Shown here: positions 36,431-45,367 of the stretch, in pieces
Layout: every line of letters begins with the position of its first letter
Numbering within the stretch: position 1 is the first letter of the stretch
NCBI GenBank assembly: GCA_002359895.1
Contig: DEOB01000008.1
Span: 311,928-375,927 of the forward strand
DNA: 64,000 nucleotides
Source: Stenotrophomonas sp. UBA2629
Lineage (GTDB): Bacteria; Pseudomonadota; Gammaproteobacteria; Xanthomonadales; Xanthomonadaceae
Reading direction: 5' to 3'
Translations under genes and position numbers: made by a program
Notes under the pieces: model-generated
Seen by the model: the letters and a program-made list of their open reading frames with translations, nothing else
What the model was told of the DNA's origin: nothing
Databases searched by the model: none

Positions 36431-37369
36431 TCATGCCGGCTGCAGCAACTCCAGCTGCTCGCCATCCGGGCCCAGCAGCGTGGCGATGGCACAACGCCCA
36501 AAGCCCGGTACCTCCAGCGTGTCGCGTGCGATCAGGTGCGCGCCCAACTGTTGCAGCTGTGCCACATCCGCATCCAACGCATCACTGAGCAGGCTCGCCG
36601 AAAGGATGCCGATGTTGGGCGGCACCGCGCTGTCCTGCAGTGGGGCGTCGGGCAGGTGTTCCATGTCCAGGTAGGCGAACATTTCCACGCGGCCCGGCAC
36701 GATGTGCCCGTCTTTGATCATGTTGACGTTGTGGATGCGCACCGGTCGGTCGGTGCCCAGCAGGGTCTGCAGTTCGGGGAAGTCGAGCACGCGGTCGAAC
36801 AGCACCTCAAAGCCCAATGCGTTGTAGAACGCCACCGAGCGCGGCACGTTGCGTGTTGCGATGGCGACGGTCTGCACCACGCTGACGTCGGTATTCAACG
36901 GCCCGCGTAGATCACCGCCTTTTTCATAGGAAAAAACATCCAGACGGATGCCATCGGGGTCGTCGTTGATGGAGTCACGCACGGCAACCTCATCGCTTAC
37001 CTCCCAATAGCTGGGCGCGTGCGCGCTGCTTCCGCCGGCGGCGGTGACGGCCTGCATGGTGGCCAAGGCATCCCGGCAGCGGAAGTTGAGCGCGTAGAAG
37101 CCGCTGCCGTTGTAGAGGTTGTCGGCATTCCACAGCGGCTGCCCGGGCTGATCAAACGACACCAGACGGATGCGGCCGAGGCCGGAGTCATCCGGTGCCA
37201 GCAGCGCGTACTCGCCGTTGAGTGAGGCATCAAACCGCCACAGCGGTGCCAATGCGCTGGTCAATGCACCGCGTGTCTGTACGCGGTATCCCAAGGCGTT
37301 TTGGTAGAAGGTGCAGGCGCGCTGCAGGTTGCTGACGCCCAGGGTGACTGCTTTCACTTCGGACAACAT
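36431..37369 (-). CDS. VOC-superfamily protein (extradiol-dioxygenase-like)
   Basis: 312 residues in two VOC modules: VKAVTLGVSNLQRACTFYQN at the start and VVQTVAIATRNVPRSVAFYNALGFEVLF at about residue 157. Pairing and length are like two-domain extradiol dioxygenases and related isomerases, although the classical H..H..E metal set is not clear. ATG 37369 follows CGGGAG. A TGTCCGGACA site lies 57 nt upstream. Its role in the pathway is not assigned. Confidence 0.72.
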   Translation of the reverse strand: MLSEVKAVTLGVSNLQRACTFYQNALGYRVQTRGALTSALAPLWRFDASLNGEYALLAPDDSGLGRIRLVSFDQPGQPLWNADNLYNGSGFYALNFRCRDALATMQAVTAAGGSSAHAPSYWEVSDEVAVRDSINDDPDGIRLDVFSYEKGGDLRGPLNTDVSVVQTVAIATRNVPRSVAFYNALGFEVLFDRVLDFPELQTLLGTDRPVRIHNVNMIKDGHIVPGRVEMFAYLDMEHLPDAPLQDSAVPPNIGILSASLLSDALDADVAQLQQLGAHLIARDTLEVPGFGRCAIATLLGPDGEQLELLQPA

Positions 37370-37425
37370 GCCGGACTCCCGTTGCAGGATCGAGGAAAGG
37401 TCTTGCCTGTCCTGATCCTGCAATA

Positions 37426-37435
37426 TGTCCGGACA
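37426..37435. promoter_or_regulatory. TGTCCGGACA palindrome 3
   Basis: ATATGTCCGGACAAATTG, upstream of the VOC gene at 36431-37369. Confidence 0.65.
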
Positions 37436-37529
37436 AATTGTCCAGTCAGGCAGGTGTTGCGGGTAAAGGATGGGGCCTTCGTTGATCCCTTACGGCGCTG
37501 ATGGCGGCGTGTGCCGCCGTGGTCGCCAC

Positions 37530-38318
37530 TCAGTCCTGACCGTCCGCATCCACATTCAACGTCATCTGGTAAGTGAACTGATCCGGCCGGTACTGCACGT
37601 TGAGCAGGTCCACCATGCGGCCGTCGCCGTCGTAGGAGCGGCGTTCGAGCGAGAGCAGGGCGGTGCCCGGCTCGGCCTTCAGGTGCATGGCGCTGATGGC
37701 ATCGGCGTTGACTGCCGACAGCACCTGCTCAACCTGTTTGATGTGGATGCCGGCCGCCTGGAACAGCTTCAGGCGCGAGCTGCTGGACAGCTTGGCCTCG
37801 TTGAAATCCGGGTGATCGGTGTTGGTCCAGCTGATGTAGTAGCCAAACGGCGTGTCGCCGCGCAGGCGCAGGCGGATGGCCTGCACCAGCGGCTCGCGCG
37901 GGCCGGTGTCGAACAGGGCACGGATCGGCTCCGGTGGCACTGCGCGGCGGAACTGCAGCAGCTGCACCTTGGTGTGTTCGGCCAGCACTTCCAGGCTCTC
38001 CAGCAGGCCGGTGAGCGGGCTGTGCATCGGCTTGGGCCGTGAGCGGTGGATGACATGCGTGCCCTTGCCACGGCGGCGCTCTACCAGGCCCTCGGCAGCC
38101 AGCTCATCCAGCGCCCGCTTGGCGGTGATGCGCGACACGCCAAAACCGTCGGCCAGATCGAACTCGGTGGGAATGCGGGCGCCGCGCGGGATCTCGCCAT
38201 TGAGAATGCGGTCGCGCAGCAGGGTGAACATCTGGTGGTAAAGCGGCGTCGGCAGGTCGTTGCGCAACAGCTTGTGCGCGTTGGAACTCAATAGTGCTGA
38301 CAGCGTGTCCTGGGACAT
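37530..38318 (-). CDS. GntR-family regulator with UTRA domain (second copy)
   Basis: 262 residues of the HutC subfamily: a winged helix (RIPTEFDLADGFGVSRITAKRALDELAAEGLVERRRGKGTHV) and a UTRA domain ending NVQYRPDQFTYQM. PPEPIRALFDTG, FGYYISWTNTDHPDFN and the QYRPDQ motif are shared with the regulator at 29137-29934, so the two arose by duplication and probably sense related ligands. It diverges from the enoyl-CoA-hydratase gene; a TATAACGATA site lies between them. Confidence 0.9.
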   Translation of the reverse strand: MSQDTLSALLSSNAHKLLRNDLPTPLYHQMFTLLRDRILNGEIPRGARIPTEFDLADGFGVSRITAKRALDELAAEGLVERRRGKGTHVIHRSRPKPMHSPLTGLLESLEVLAEHTKVQLLQFRRAVPPEPIRALFDTGPREPLVQAIRLRLRGDTPFGYYISWTNTDHPDFNEAKLSSSSRLKLFQAAGIHIKQVEQVLSAVNADAISAMHLKAEPGTALLSLERRSYDGDGRMVDLLNVQYRPDQFTYQMTLNVDADGQD

Positions 38319-38346
38319 CTCGCTTCACCCTCCTTTGGCTTAATGC

Positions 38347-38356
38347 TATAACGATA
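38347..38356. promoter_or_regulatory. TATAACNATA operator-like site 4 (TATAACGATA)
   Basis: Between divergent gntR (start 38318) and the enoyl-CoA-hydratase gene (start 38375). It overlaps where both promoters must lie. Confidence 0.55.
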
Positions 38357-38374
38357 GAACAAACAGAGTAGACC

Positions 38375-39154
38375 ATGACTACTGACGACGCCGTGATTTC
38401 CTGGAGCTGTGACGGAGCGCTCGCCCGCATCGGCATCCACCGCCCGGACAAGCGTAACGCCTTGGCCACCCGCCACTGGGCCGCGATCGAGGCCGCACTG
38501 GACGCCATTGCCGCCAGTGAGGCCCAGGTCGTGGTGTTGGCAGGTGTACCCGGTGCCTTCAGCGCCGGTGCCGACATCGACGAGCTGGGCCAACTGCTTG
38601 CCGCACCGGATGCCTTTGCCACCAACAACGCCCAGGTACAGCGCACCCAGCTCAAGCTGCAGCGCCTGCCGCAGACCACATTGGCCGTCATTGACGGCGC
38701 CTGCGTCGGCGGCGGGTTGGGCCTGGCGCTGGCCTGTGACCTGCGCCTGGCCAGCCGCCGCAGCCGCTTCGCCATCACGCCGGCCAAGCTCGGGCTAGTC
38801 TACAGCGCCGACGACAGCCGCCGGCTGGTCAACACCGTGGGCATGGCCCGCGCCCGCGAGATGCTGTTGACCGGGCGCCTGCTGGATGCCGACACCGCGC
38901 TGGACTGGGGGCTGGTGAACCAGCTGGCCGACGTTGATGGCCTGGATGCGCTGGAGCAGGCGCAGCTGCAGCTGCTGCTGGCCACGTCGGGGCAGGCGCG
39001 GCGGGCGATCAAGACCGTGCTCGGCCACCTGGGCGGCGATGCCGGTATCAGCGCCGCGCAGGCCGATGCCGCTTTCAACGATGCCTTCAGCAGTCGCGAT
39101 TTCAGCGAAGGCGCTGCCGCGTTTCTGGAAAAGCGCGCCCCGCGCTTCAACTGA
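38375..39154 (+). CDS. Enoyl-CoA hydratase/isomerase (crotonase) family protein
   Basis: 259 residues. The crotonase oxyanion-hole parts are GAFSAGADIDEL and GACVGGGLGLALACDLRLAS. The two Glu residues used by enoyl-CoA hydratase are not at the expected places (GGGLGLAL and LGLVYSADDSRRL are found), so it may be an isomerase, hydrolase or C-C lyase of the same fold. It is the first gene of a five-nucleotide-to-overlapping run with a DUF1330 gene, a nitrilase-fold gene and an aldehyde dehydrogenase. Confidence 0.85.
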   Translation: MTTDDAVISWSCDGALARIGIHRPDKRNALATRHWAAIEAALDAIAASEAQVVVLAGVPGAFSAGADIDELGQLLAAPDAFATNNAQVQRTQLKLQRLPQTTLAVIDGACVGGGLGLALACDLRLASRRSRFAITPAKLGLVYSADDSRRLVNTVGMARAREMLLTGRLLDADTALDWGLVNQLADVDGLDALEQAQLQLLLATSGQARRAIKTVLGHLGGDAGISAAQADAAFNDAFSSRDFSEGAAAFLEKRAPRFN

Positions 39155-39161
39155 GCACACC

Positions 39162-39494
39162 ATGCCCGCCTATCTGATCATCGACGCACACGTCACCGAC
39201 CCGCAGGGTTTTGCCACCTATGTCCGCGCCACGCCGGACGTGGTGGCGCGCTACGGCGGCCAGTATCTGGTCATGGGCGGGCAACAGAGCAGCCTGGAAG
39301 GGGAGCACGCGCCATTCCGCACGGTGATCTCCAGCTGGCCCGACCGCGCCGCCGCACTGGCGTTCTGGCACAGCACCGAATACGCGGCGATCAAGCCGCT
39401 GCGCGCCGGCACCGGCACGTTCCGCGTGCTGCTGGCTGACGGCGTGCACACACAGCCGCTCACCGACACCGCAACCGAAGGTACCGCTCCATGA
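39162..39494 (+). CDS. DUF1330 family protein
   Basis: A 110-residue ferredoxin-like alpha/beta-barrel dimer protein. AYLIIDAHVTDPQGFATYV and YGGQYLVMGG, then RTVISSWPDRAAALAFWHSTEY are the DUF1330 hallmarks. Its exact role is unknown; such proteins often sit in catabolic operons and may be small isomerases or monooxygenase-like. It overlaps the next gene by 4 nt. Confidence 0.85.
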   Translation: MPAYLIIDAHVTDPQGFATYVRATPDVVARYGGQYLVMGGQQSSLEGEHAPFRTVISSWPDRAAALAFWHSTEYAAIKPLRAGTGTFRVLLADGVHTQPLTDTATEGTAP

Positions 39495-40534
39495 TCGACG
39501 CCTATCGCGCGTTGGCGCTGCAGACCACTTGCCGCGCGATCAACGCCTGTGCCACGCCGGAAGACGCCAGCGCGGCGGTGGCCGACAACATCGCCCGCGT
39601 CGGCCGCCAGATCCGCGCCTCCAAGGCGTTCATCGGCGCCGACCTGAAGCTGGTGGTGTTGCCGGAGTACTTCGCCACCAGCTATCCGTTGGGCGACACC
39701 ATCCCCGGCTGGGCCGCCAAGGGCTGCTTTGCGATGGACGGTGCCGAGTACGAACAGCTGGGCCGCATCGCCCAGGACAACGGCGTGTACCTGTGTTCCA
39801 ACGCTTACGAGCGCGACCCCAATTTCCCCGAGCTGTATTTCCAGTCGTCGGTGATCCTGGATGACAGCGGCAACCAGATACTGCGTTACCGGCGCCTGAT
39901 ATCGCTGTACGCGCCCAGCCCGCATGATGTCTGGGACAGGTATCTGGACGTGTACGGCATCGACGGCGTGTTCCCGGTGGCGCGCACGCCGATTGGCCGC
40001 TTGGCCTGCATCGCCTCGGAAGAAATCCTGTACCCGGAGGTTGCCCGCGCGATGGGCCTGCGCGGTGCCGAGGTGTTCCTGCATTCCACCAGCGAAGTAG
40101 GCAGCCCGGAGCTGACGCCCAAAGACATCGCCAAACGCGCGCGTGCCATCGAAAACATGGCGTATGTGGTGTCGGCCAATACCGCCGGCATCAGCGGTGT
40201 GGATATTCCATTGGCCAGCGCCGATGGCATGAGCAAGATCGTCGACGACCAGGGACGCGTGTTGGGTGCGGCCGGTGCAGGTGAATCCATGGCGGCCTAT
40301 GCCGATCTGGACATCGCCGGCTTGCGTCGCCGCCGGCTGCGCCCGGGCATGGGCAATTTTCTCTCGCGTCTTCCACAGGGCGCGATCAACGCCGGGCTGG
40401 CCAGCACCGCACTCAAGCCCAATGCATTGCTTGAAGGTGACGTGCTGAAGATTCCGCAGCGGGCCGATTTTGCCGCCCGCCAGAAAGCCACCCTCGATGC
40501 CTTGTTGAACGCCGGAGTGCTGGGCAATGACTGA
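39491..40534 (+). CDS. Nitrilase-superfamily protein lacking the usual catalytic Cys and Lys
   Basis: 347 residues with a carbon-nitrogen hydrolase fold. The general base is present (LPEYF, Glu59). The usual Lys is replaced (RYRRL, Arg135), and in the nucleophile motif (normally C-x-D-x-x-x-PE) the sequence is ACIASEEILYPEVAR, putting Ser176 at the Cys position with Cys173 three residues earlier. The enzyme may use Ser176 or Cys173, or bind a ligand without hydrolysis. It overlaps the DUF1330 gene and the aldehyde dehydrogenase gene, so it is an integral operon member, perhaps an amidase. Confidence 0.8.
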   Translation: MIDAYRALALQTTCRAINACATPEDASAAVADNIARVGRQIRASKAFIGADLKLVVLPEYFATSYPLGDTIPGWAAKGCFAMDGAEYEQLGRIAQDNGVYLCSNAYERDPNFPELYFQSSVILDDSGNQILRYRRLISLYAPSPHDVWDRYLDVYGIDGVFPVARTPIGRLACIASEEILYPEVARAMGLRGAEVFLHSTSEVGSPELTPKDIAKRARAIENMAYVVSANTAGISGVDIPLASADGMSKIVDDQGRVLGAAGAGESMAAYADLDIAGLRRRRLRPGMGNFLSRLPQGAINAGLASTALKPNALLEGDVLKIPQRADFAARQKATLDALLNAGVLGND

Positions 40535-41945
40535 AGCCACCACATTGCCGTTGCGCAATCCGCGCACGGGTGAATCCGACGGCGAGCTGCCCATCACGTC
40601 GGCCGTTGACGTTGCTGCCTTGGGCGCAGCACTGCGCCAGGCTCAGCCAGTGTGGGCCGAGCAGAGCATTCAAGCGCGCTGCCTGTGCCTGAGCGCGTTG
40701 GCCGATGCATTGGCAGCGCGTCGCGATGGGTTTCTTGCAGCGCTGTTGGCCGACACCGGCCGTTGGCATGAATCGCAGATTGAAGTGGATGGCACCATCA
40801 GCGCCATTCGCCGCTGGGCGCAGCAGGCGCCGGATTGCCTGGCGGAAAAGCCGCTGCAGCAGGAAGCTATTCCCTTCATCCAGACCCAGCAGACCTGGGT
40901 GCCCTACGCCGTGGTGGGTGTGATCAGCCCGTGGAATTTCCCGCTGATGCTGACCCTGATCGACGCGGTGCCGGCGCTGGCGGCCGGTTGCAGCATCCTG
41001 GCCAAGCCCAGTGAGGTGACGTCACGTTTCGTGCCGCTGTTGCGCGAGGCTTTGGCGGAAGCCGGGTTGACGGAGGTGTTCCAGCTGGTAACCGGCGCCG
41101 GAGCTACCGGCCAAGCGGTGATCGAGGCCAGCGACCAGATCTGCTTCACCGGTTCGGTTGCTACCGGCCGCAAGGTGGGTGAAGCCTGCGCACGCCGCTT
41201 CATTCCGGCATCGCTGGAGCTGGGTGGCAAAGACCCGGCGCTGGTGTTGTCCGATGCCAACATCGAGCACGCCGCGCGCGCGTTGGCGTGGGGCAGCTTC
41301 GTCAACGGCGGCCAGAGCTGCATGTCGATCGAGCGCGTTTACGTTGAAGCGCCGGTGGCAGAGGCGTTCATCGCCGCCTTGGTCAAAGAAGCGGCGGCAC
41401 TTGAGCTGGCCTGGCCGGACCCAACGCAGGGCCAGATCGGCCCGGTGATTGCGGCCTCGCAGGTGGAGCTGGTGCGCAACCAGTTGGCCGATGCAAAGGC
41501 CAAGGGTGCACGTGCGCTGACCGGCGGTGAGTTGGTGGATCACGGCGGCGTGTGGTGCCCACCCACGGTGCTGGTGGATGTCACCGACGAGATGGCGGTG
41601 GTGGCCGAAGAAAGCTTTGCCAGCGTGTTGCCGGTGATGGTGGTGGCCGACGAAAACGAAGCCATCGCGCGCGCCAACAACACCGAGTTTGGGCTGTCAG
41701 CTGCGGTGTTCACGCAAAGCCCGGCGCGTGCACAGCGGGTGGCGCGTCAGCTGCAGGCCGGTGGTGTGTCGATCAACGATGCGTGCCTGACCGGCATGGT
41801 GCAGACCGCCGAGAAGCAGAGCTTCAAGTTGTCGGGCATGGGCGGCTCGCGCATGGGCACCGCGTCGATACGCCGGTTTGTGCGCGCCCGCGCATTGTTG
41901 ATCAACACCGGCACCGCCTCGCCGTGGTGGTTTCCTGCCGCGTGA
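40527..41945 (+). CDS. NAD(P)-dependent aldehyde dehydrogenase
   Basis: 472 residues. All main ALDH features are present: VVGVISPWNFPL, the FTGSVATGRKVG cofactor loop, the base in SLELGGKDPALVL and the catalytic Cys in FVNGGQSCMS. It oxidises an aldehyde to an acid. The substrate is unknown; it could be a semialdehyde made by the C-C lyases or by the PCMH-type oxidase nearby. It overlaps the nitrilase-fold gene by 8 nt. Confidence 0.93.
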   Translation: MTEATTLPLRNPRTGESDGELPITSAVDVAALGAALRQAQPVWAEQSIQARCLCLSALADALAARRDGFLAALLADTGRWHESQIEVDGTISAIRRWAQQAPDCLAEKPLQQEAIPFIQTQQTWVPYAVVGVISPWNFPLMLTLIDAVPALAAGCSILAKPSEVTSRFVPLLREALAEAGLTEVFQLVTGAGATGQAVIEASDQICFTGSVATGRKVGEACARRFIPASLELGGKDPALVLSDANIEHAARALAWGSFVNGGQSCMSIERVYVEAPVAEAFIAALVKEAAALELAWPDPTQGQIGPVIAASQVELVRNQLADAKAKGARALTGGELVDHGGVWCPPTVLVDVTDEMAVVAEESFASVLPVMVVADENEAIARANNTEFGLSAAVFTQSPARAQRVARQLQAGGVSINDACLTGMVQTAEKQSFKLSGMGGSRMGTASIRRFVRARALLINTGTASPWWFPAA

Positions 41946-41952
41946 CTTGGGC

Positions 41953-42303
41953 TCAGCAGGCCAGCACGAACTGACCGAGAAATATTCCACCGCCCAACAA
42001 CCACAGCGCCAGCATTCCCGGAATGCTGGCAAGGCGAAGTGTCCAACGCCATTTCATCTGCGCGTGGCGGGTGGCGCGGAACATCAACCAGGGCAACAGC
42101 GCACCGGCAAGCGCGAACAGGGCGAAGACTGCCCAGCCCATTGCCCAGAATGCAGAGGACTTGCTGCCAAACTCGGGTGGGCATTGGCGCATGGCCGCCG
42201 CCGTGAACGGCGTCAGACTCATTGCCAACGTCACAGCCCATTTGAAGAAGTACAACCGTCGCAACGCAATGCCCCCCGGCTCATTGGTAAGGCATGGTGT
42301 CAC
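41953..42303 (-). CDS. Small inner-membrane protein
   Basis: 116 residues from a GTG start, with three hydrophobic helices (FFKWAVTLAMSL, SSAFWAMGWAVFALFALAGALLPWL, SIPGMLALWLLGGGIFLGQFVLA). It ends close to the convergent aldehyde dehydrogenase. The start is uncertain; TTG about 40 nt downstream, after a G-rich stretch, is possible. No family recognised. It lies in the same direction as the flavoprotein operon. Confidence 0.5.
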   Translation of the reverse strand: MTPCLTNEPGGIALRRLYFFKWAVTLAMSLTPFTAAAMRQCPPEFGSKSSAFWAMGWAVFALFALAGALLPWLMFRATRHAQMKWRWTLRLASIPGMLALWLLGGGIFLGQFVLAC

Positions 42304-42405
42304 AGGCGTTGTTCAGAAAAAGTCATTGGCTGGCCTTGGCGTCTGCTGCAGCCGCGGTAGGCCGCAATCAGCGGAGCGTCGCGTCCGCGTGTGCAGGCGC
42401 CGCAG

Positions 42406-43986
42406 CTACAGGCCCAGCACGCCGGGATTCATGCGTCGCGCGGGGTCCAGATGCTGCTTGAGCTCCCGCAGCAGCGCCACCGGCGCCTCATCCAGCACAT
42501 CGAGAAAGGGATACGTGCGCCCTATCTGGTTGGATGCCGCGCCCTGGGCCGCAAACAAGGCGCAGGTTTCTTCACGCAGCTGCGCCACCAGGGCGCGCGC
42601 GGTCAGGTTTGCTGCTGATGGCGTGAAGCCCGCCAGCAGCGTGGCGTCCACTTTCGCTTCGTGCAGCGGCAACCACGCATCGCGCCAATGAAACACCGCC
42701 TCGAAGCTGAAGCTGTAGTTGCACAGTGCGGAGCACAGGTAGGTCACACGCACACCTGTGGCTTCCATCATCTGTTGGTGGCGGGCAATCAGTTGTTGAT
42801 GCGCGTGGATCAGCGCGCCGGCGCGCGAGTGGGCGACTTTGGCGTTCAATGCCGCCCAGCGCTCGCCATGCGCACCCAATACCGCGTTGAGGCCGGGGAA
42901 CGGATTGGCCCGTGCAATACGCGGCACCGTGGCGGCAATGCGTACACCGTCAGCTGCGGCGGCCAACGACTGTGCCTGCGCGATGTCATGTTTCACCGCT
43001 GCGCGGCAGTTGCCTGCGGCCACCATGTGCAGGGTGAATGCTCCTTCTGGAATCACCCTGCGGCCGGCGGCCGCCATGCGCGTCAATGCGCTGATTTTTT
43101 CGCCGATTCCGCGTGCGGTGCCCAGCACCTGCCACATCGCACGCCATGCGGCGGCAACACTCCGCTCGCGCTCGGTGTTGACCGCCACCGCGCCGGCATC
43201 AAGCACATAGACCTCCTCGGCCAAGCCGGCACGTGCGATCGCCGACAGCGCGCTGGCAGCCGCCTCGAAATCCGAAAATGCGAATGATGCAAAGCCTGTA
43301 TGTGCCGGCAACGGGATCAACCGCAATGCCGCGCGTGTCTTGAGCCCAAACGCACCGCCGTCATGGGTGAACAGGCCGGTGGTGTCGGGGCCGAAGTTGC
43401 GGAATACCGGCGCCGCATCCACCTTCAGTGCCCATTGGCCGGTGCGCAGACGCGTGCCATCTGCGGTGATTACTTCCATCCCCAATGCAATGTCGGCGGC
43501 ACTGCCATGGCGCGCGCTGCCGAAGAACAGAGCACCGTGGCTCAAGCCGCCACCGATGCTGGCGCCTGCACCGGAGAACGTGCCGAAATACGGCAGGCGC
43601 AGGCCCAAAGGGGTGAGCGCCTCATGCAGTTGTCTCCAGGTGACGCCAGCCTGGGCCACGGCATACATGTCCTGGGCACTGATGTGTTCAATGCGATTGA
43701 GCGCGCTCAGATCGACCACCACGCTGCGCGCAGGCTCGCAGGCATAGCCGCCGGTATAGCTCAGGCCGCCACCGCGCGGCACCACCGATGCACCAGCGGC
43801 CGTAATGGCGGCGACTGCCTGGCCCAATAAAGCATCATCGGAGGGGCGGATCACCGCCAACGGCAAAGCGCCGCTGACGTATAGATCACTGGCCATCAGC
43901 TGCAGCGAAGCGCTGTCGGTCAGCACCACCTCGGTACCCAGAATTCCACGCAATTCGGCGATCAGCGCTGCCGCATCCACCCTCAT
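42406..43986 (-). CDS. FAD-linked oxidoreductase of the PCMH/vanillyl-alcohol-oxidase type
   Basis: 526 residues. The FAD-binding domain has VPRGGGLSYTGGYACEP (pyrophosphate loop) and FGTFSGAGASIGGGLSHGALFFGSARHG, and the C-terminal substrate domain ends LDPARRMNPGVLGL. p-Cresol methylhydroxylase-type members pass electrons to a c-type cytochrome, and two cytochrome c lipoproteins are encoded nearby (45901 and 47429). It oxidises an alcohol or hydroxyacid, or hydroxylates a methyl group; lactate/glycolate-dehydrogenase-like activity is an alternative. ATG 43986 overlaps the upstream membrane-protein stop by 4 nt. Confidence 0.85.
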   Translation of the reverse strand: MRVDAAALIAELRGILGTEVVLTDSASLQLMASDLYVSGALPLAVIRPSDDALLGQAVAAITAAGASVVPRGGGLSYTGGYACEPARSVVVDLSALNRIEHISAQDMYAVAQAGVTWRQLHEALTPLGLRLPYFGTFSGAGASIGGGLSHGALFFGSARHGSAADIALGMEVITADGTRLRTGQWALKVDAAPVFRNFGPDTTGLFTHDGGAFGLKTRAALRLIPLPAHTGFASFAFSDFEAAASALSAIARAGLAEEVYVLDAGAVAVNTERERSVAAAWRAMWQVLGTARGIGEKISALTRMAAAGRRVIPEGAFTLHMVAAGNCRAAVKHDIAQAQSLAAAADGVRIAATVPRIARANPFPGLNAVLGAHGERWAALNAKVAHSRAGALIHAHQQLIARHQQMMEATGVRVTYLCSALCNYSFSFEAVFHWRDAWLPLHEAKVDATLLAGFTPSAANLTARALVAQLREETCALFAAQGAASNQIGRTYPFLDVLDEAPVALLRELKQHLDPARRMNPGVLGL

Positions 43987-44645
43987 GCCGGCTTCCACAC
44001 ACTCACCACGACGATGGCGGCAATGAACAGCCACAGCACAGCCAATACCGACGTGGCTTTGATGTAGGTGCGGCGGATGATGGCATTGCTGCCCTCATCG
44101 GGGCCTTGGCTGGCCATCACTTTCCAGGTGCGGAAATGGCTGATCAACGCCAGGCGGATGCCGACGCCGGACGCCATCACGCCGGCATACAGCGCCAGCT
44201 TCCAGCGCAGCCACAGCGGCATGTCCCAGTTGCCACCGAGCAGGCCGGTGGCCAGCGCCAGCAGCAGCGCCATGAACAGATACCGTGAGCCGCGATCAAT
44301 GTTGCCCAGCATCACGCCGACGCGGCTGTGCCGCAGGCGATGCACGGCTTCGACAAAACACAGCCACGCCAGGCACAGCACCGCGGCGATGATGGCCGTG
44401 GTTTCAGCACCCGGTATCAGTCCATAGAGCGCTGCCAGCGAAACCCCCAGACCGGCCTGCAGTACCAGCGCGTAACGCACATGCTGATCGACATGCATCA
44501 CGTGCTCCATCAACCGGCTGCGCTCGGCAAAGGGAATGTGACTGCCGTAGGACACATAACGATAGGTGCTGTTGATCACCAGCTCCGAACCCAGCCAGTA
44601 GCCGAGCACGGCGATATGCGCCACCAGCAGTATCTGCAGCAACAT
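43983..44645 (-). CDS. Multi-pass inner-membrane protein, paralogous in style to 31579-32241
   Basis: 220 residues with about five helices, starting MLLQILLVAHIAVLGYWLGSELV. The length, the H..LGYWLG start and the topology match the product of 31579-32241. It is coupled to the FAD oxidoreductase (ATGA overlap) and sits 2 nt from the upstream gene. A quinone- or haem-interacting membrane anchor for the flavoprotein is a reasonable guess, but no ligand motif proves it. Confidence 0.65.
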   Translation of the reverse strand: MLLQILLVAHIAVLGYWLGSELVINSTYRYVSYGSHIPFAERSRLMEHVMHVDQHVRYALVLQAGLGVSLAALYGLIPGAETTAIIAAVLCLAWLCFVEAVHRLRHSRVGVMLGNIDRGSRYLFMALLLALATGLLGGNWDMPLWLRWKLALYAGVMASGVGIRLALISHFRTWKVMASQGPDEGSNAIIRRTYIKATSVLAVLWLFIAAIVVVSVWKPA

Positions 44646-44647
44646 GC

Positions 44648-45367
44648 TCAGTGCTCCGCGACGGCGTAGGTATCCAGCTCGTACGCCGTCTGCATGTAGC
44701 CGCTGACCGTGGCACGCAGCAGGATGTAGTACTCGTCTGCGGTTACCCACAGATCGTAATCGGGGTGTTCTTCAGGCATGCCGACATCGAGGATGCGGAA
44801 GTGCCGCGCGCTGAAACGCCCGGCAATCACTTCGATTTCCTCTTCGCCCACATATTCGATGGCCAGCGATACCGGAAAGATCATCGGCCCGGTGGCCCCG
44901 CGATGATCCGGCGAGGACAACAGCATGAAGAATGTCTGCCTGCCCGGGCCCTTCGACAGGTCGTACAGGGACATCGCATAGCTGTCGTTGATGATGGCGT
45001 GGTTGCCAAAGGCCAGCAGCGGCGACTGCAATGGATAGCGTTGGGAAATGCGGCCCTCCATGCGCGTTGTGGATTCGCACTGCGCCTCTGTCGGCCCAAA
45101 GGCGAACCAACCAGAGCCACGAAATTCACCGCCCACGGCAATGCGTACAAAGCACTCCTGCGGCAGGTTGCGTGCATCCAGGCGCAGGTTGACGTCGCGC
45201 ACCACGGCGGGTGCGTCGTCAATCTCGCAATGCGCGGCAAGCACGCGCGAACCATCGCGGTGCACGTCAAGACGGAAGGCCTCGCGGCCACGCTCCGCGC
45301 CCATGCGATGGGCCTGGTGGCTGGTGTAGCGCAGCGTGCCGGTAATCGAACGAACCACACCACTCAT
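44648..45367 (-). CDS. Conserved hypothetical protein in the flavoprotein operon
   Basis: 239 residues, no signal peptide or membrane segment, rich in beta-strand pattern (FRLDVHRDGSRVLAAHCEID, WFAFGPTEAQCESTTRMEG, YDLWVTADEYYILLRATVSGYMQTAYELD). No family recognised; DUF3108-like beta-barrels look similar in style. It overlaps the VOC gene stop/start (ATGA) and is followed 2 nt later by the membrane-protein gene, so it belongs to the VOC-hypothetical-membrane-flavoprotein operon. Confidence 0.6.
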   Translation of the reverse strand: MSGVVRSITGTLRYTSHQAHRMGAERGREAFRLDVHRDGSRVLAAHCEIDDAPAVVRDVNLRLDARNLPQECFVRIAVGGEFRGSGWFAFGPTEAQCESTTRMEGRISQRYPLQSPLLAFGNHAIINDSYAMSLYDLSKGPGRQTFFMLLSSPDHRGATGPMIFPVSLAIEYVGEEEIEVIAGRFSARHFRILDVGMPEEHPDYDLWVTADEYYILLRATVSGYMQTAYELDTYAVAEH

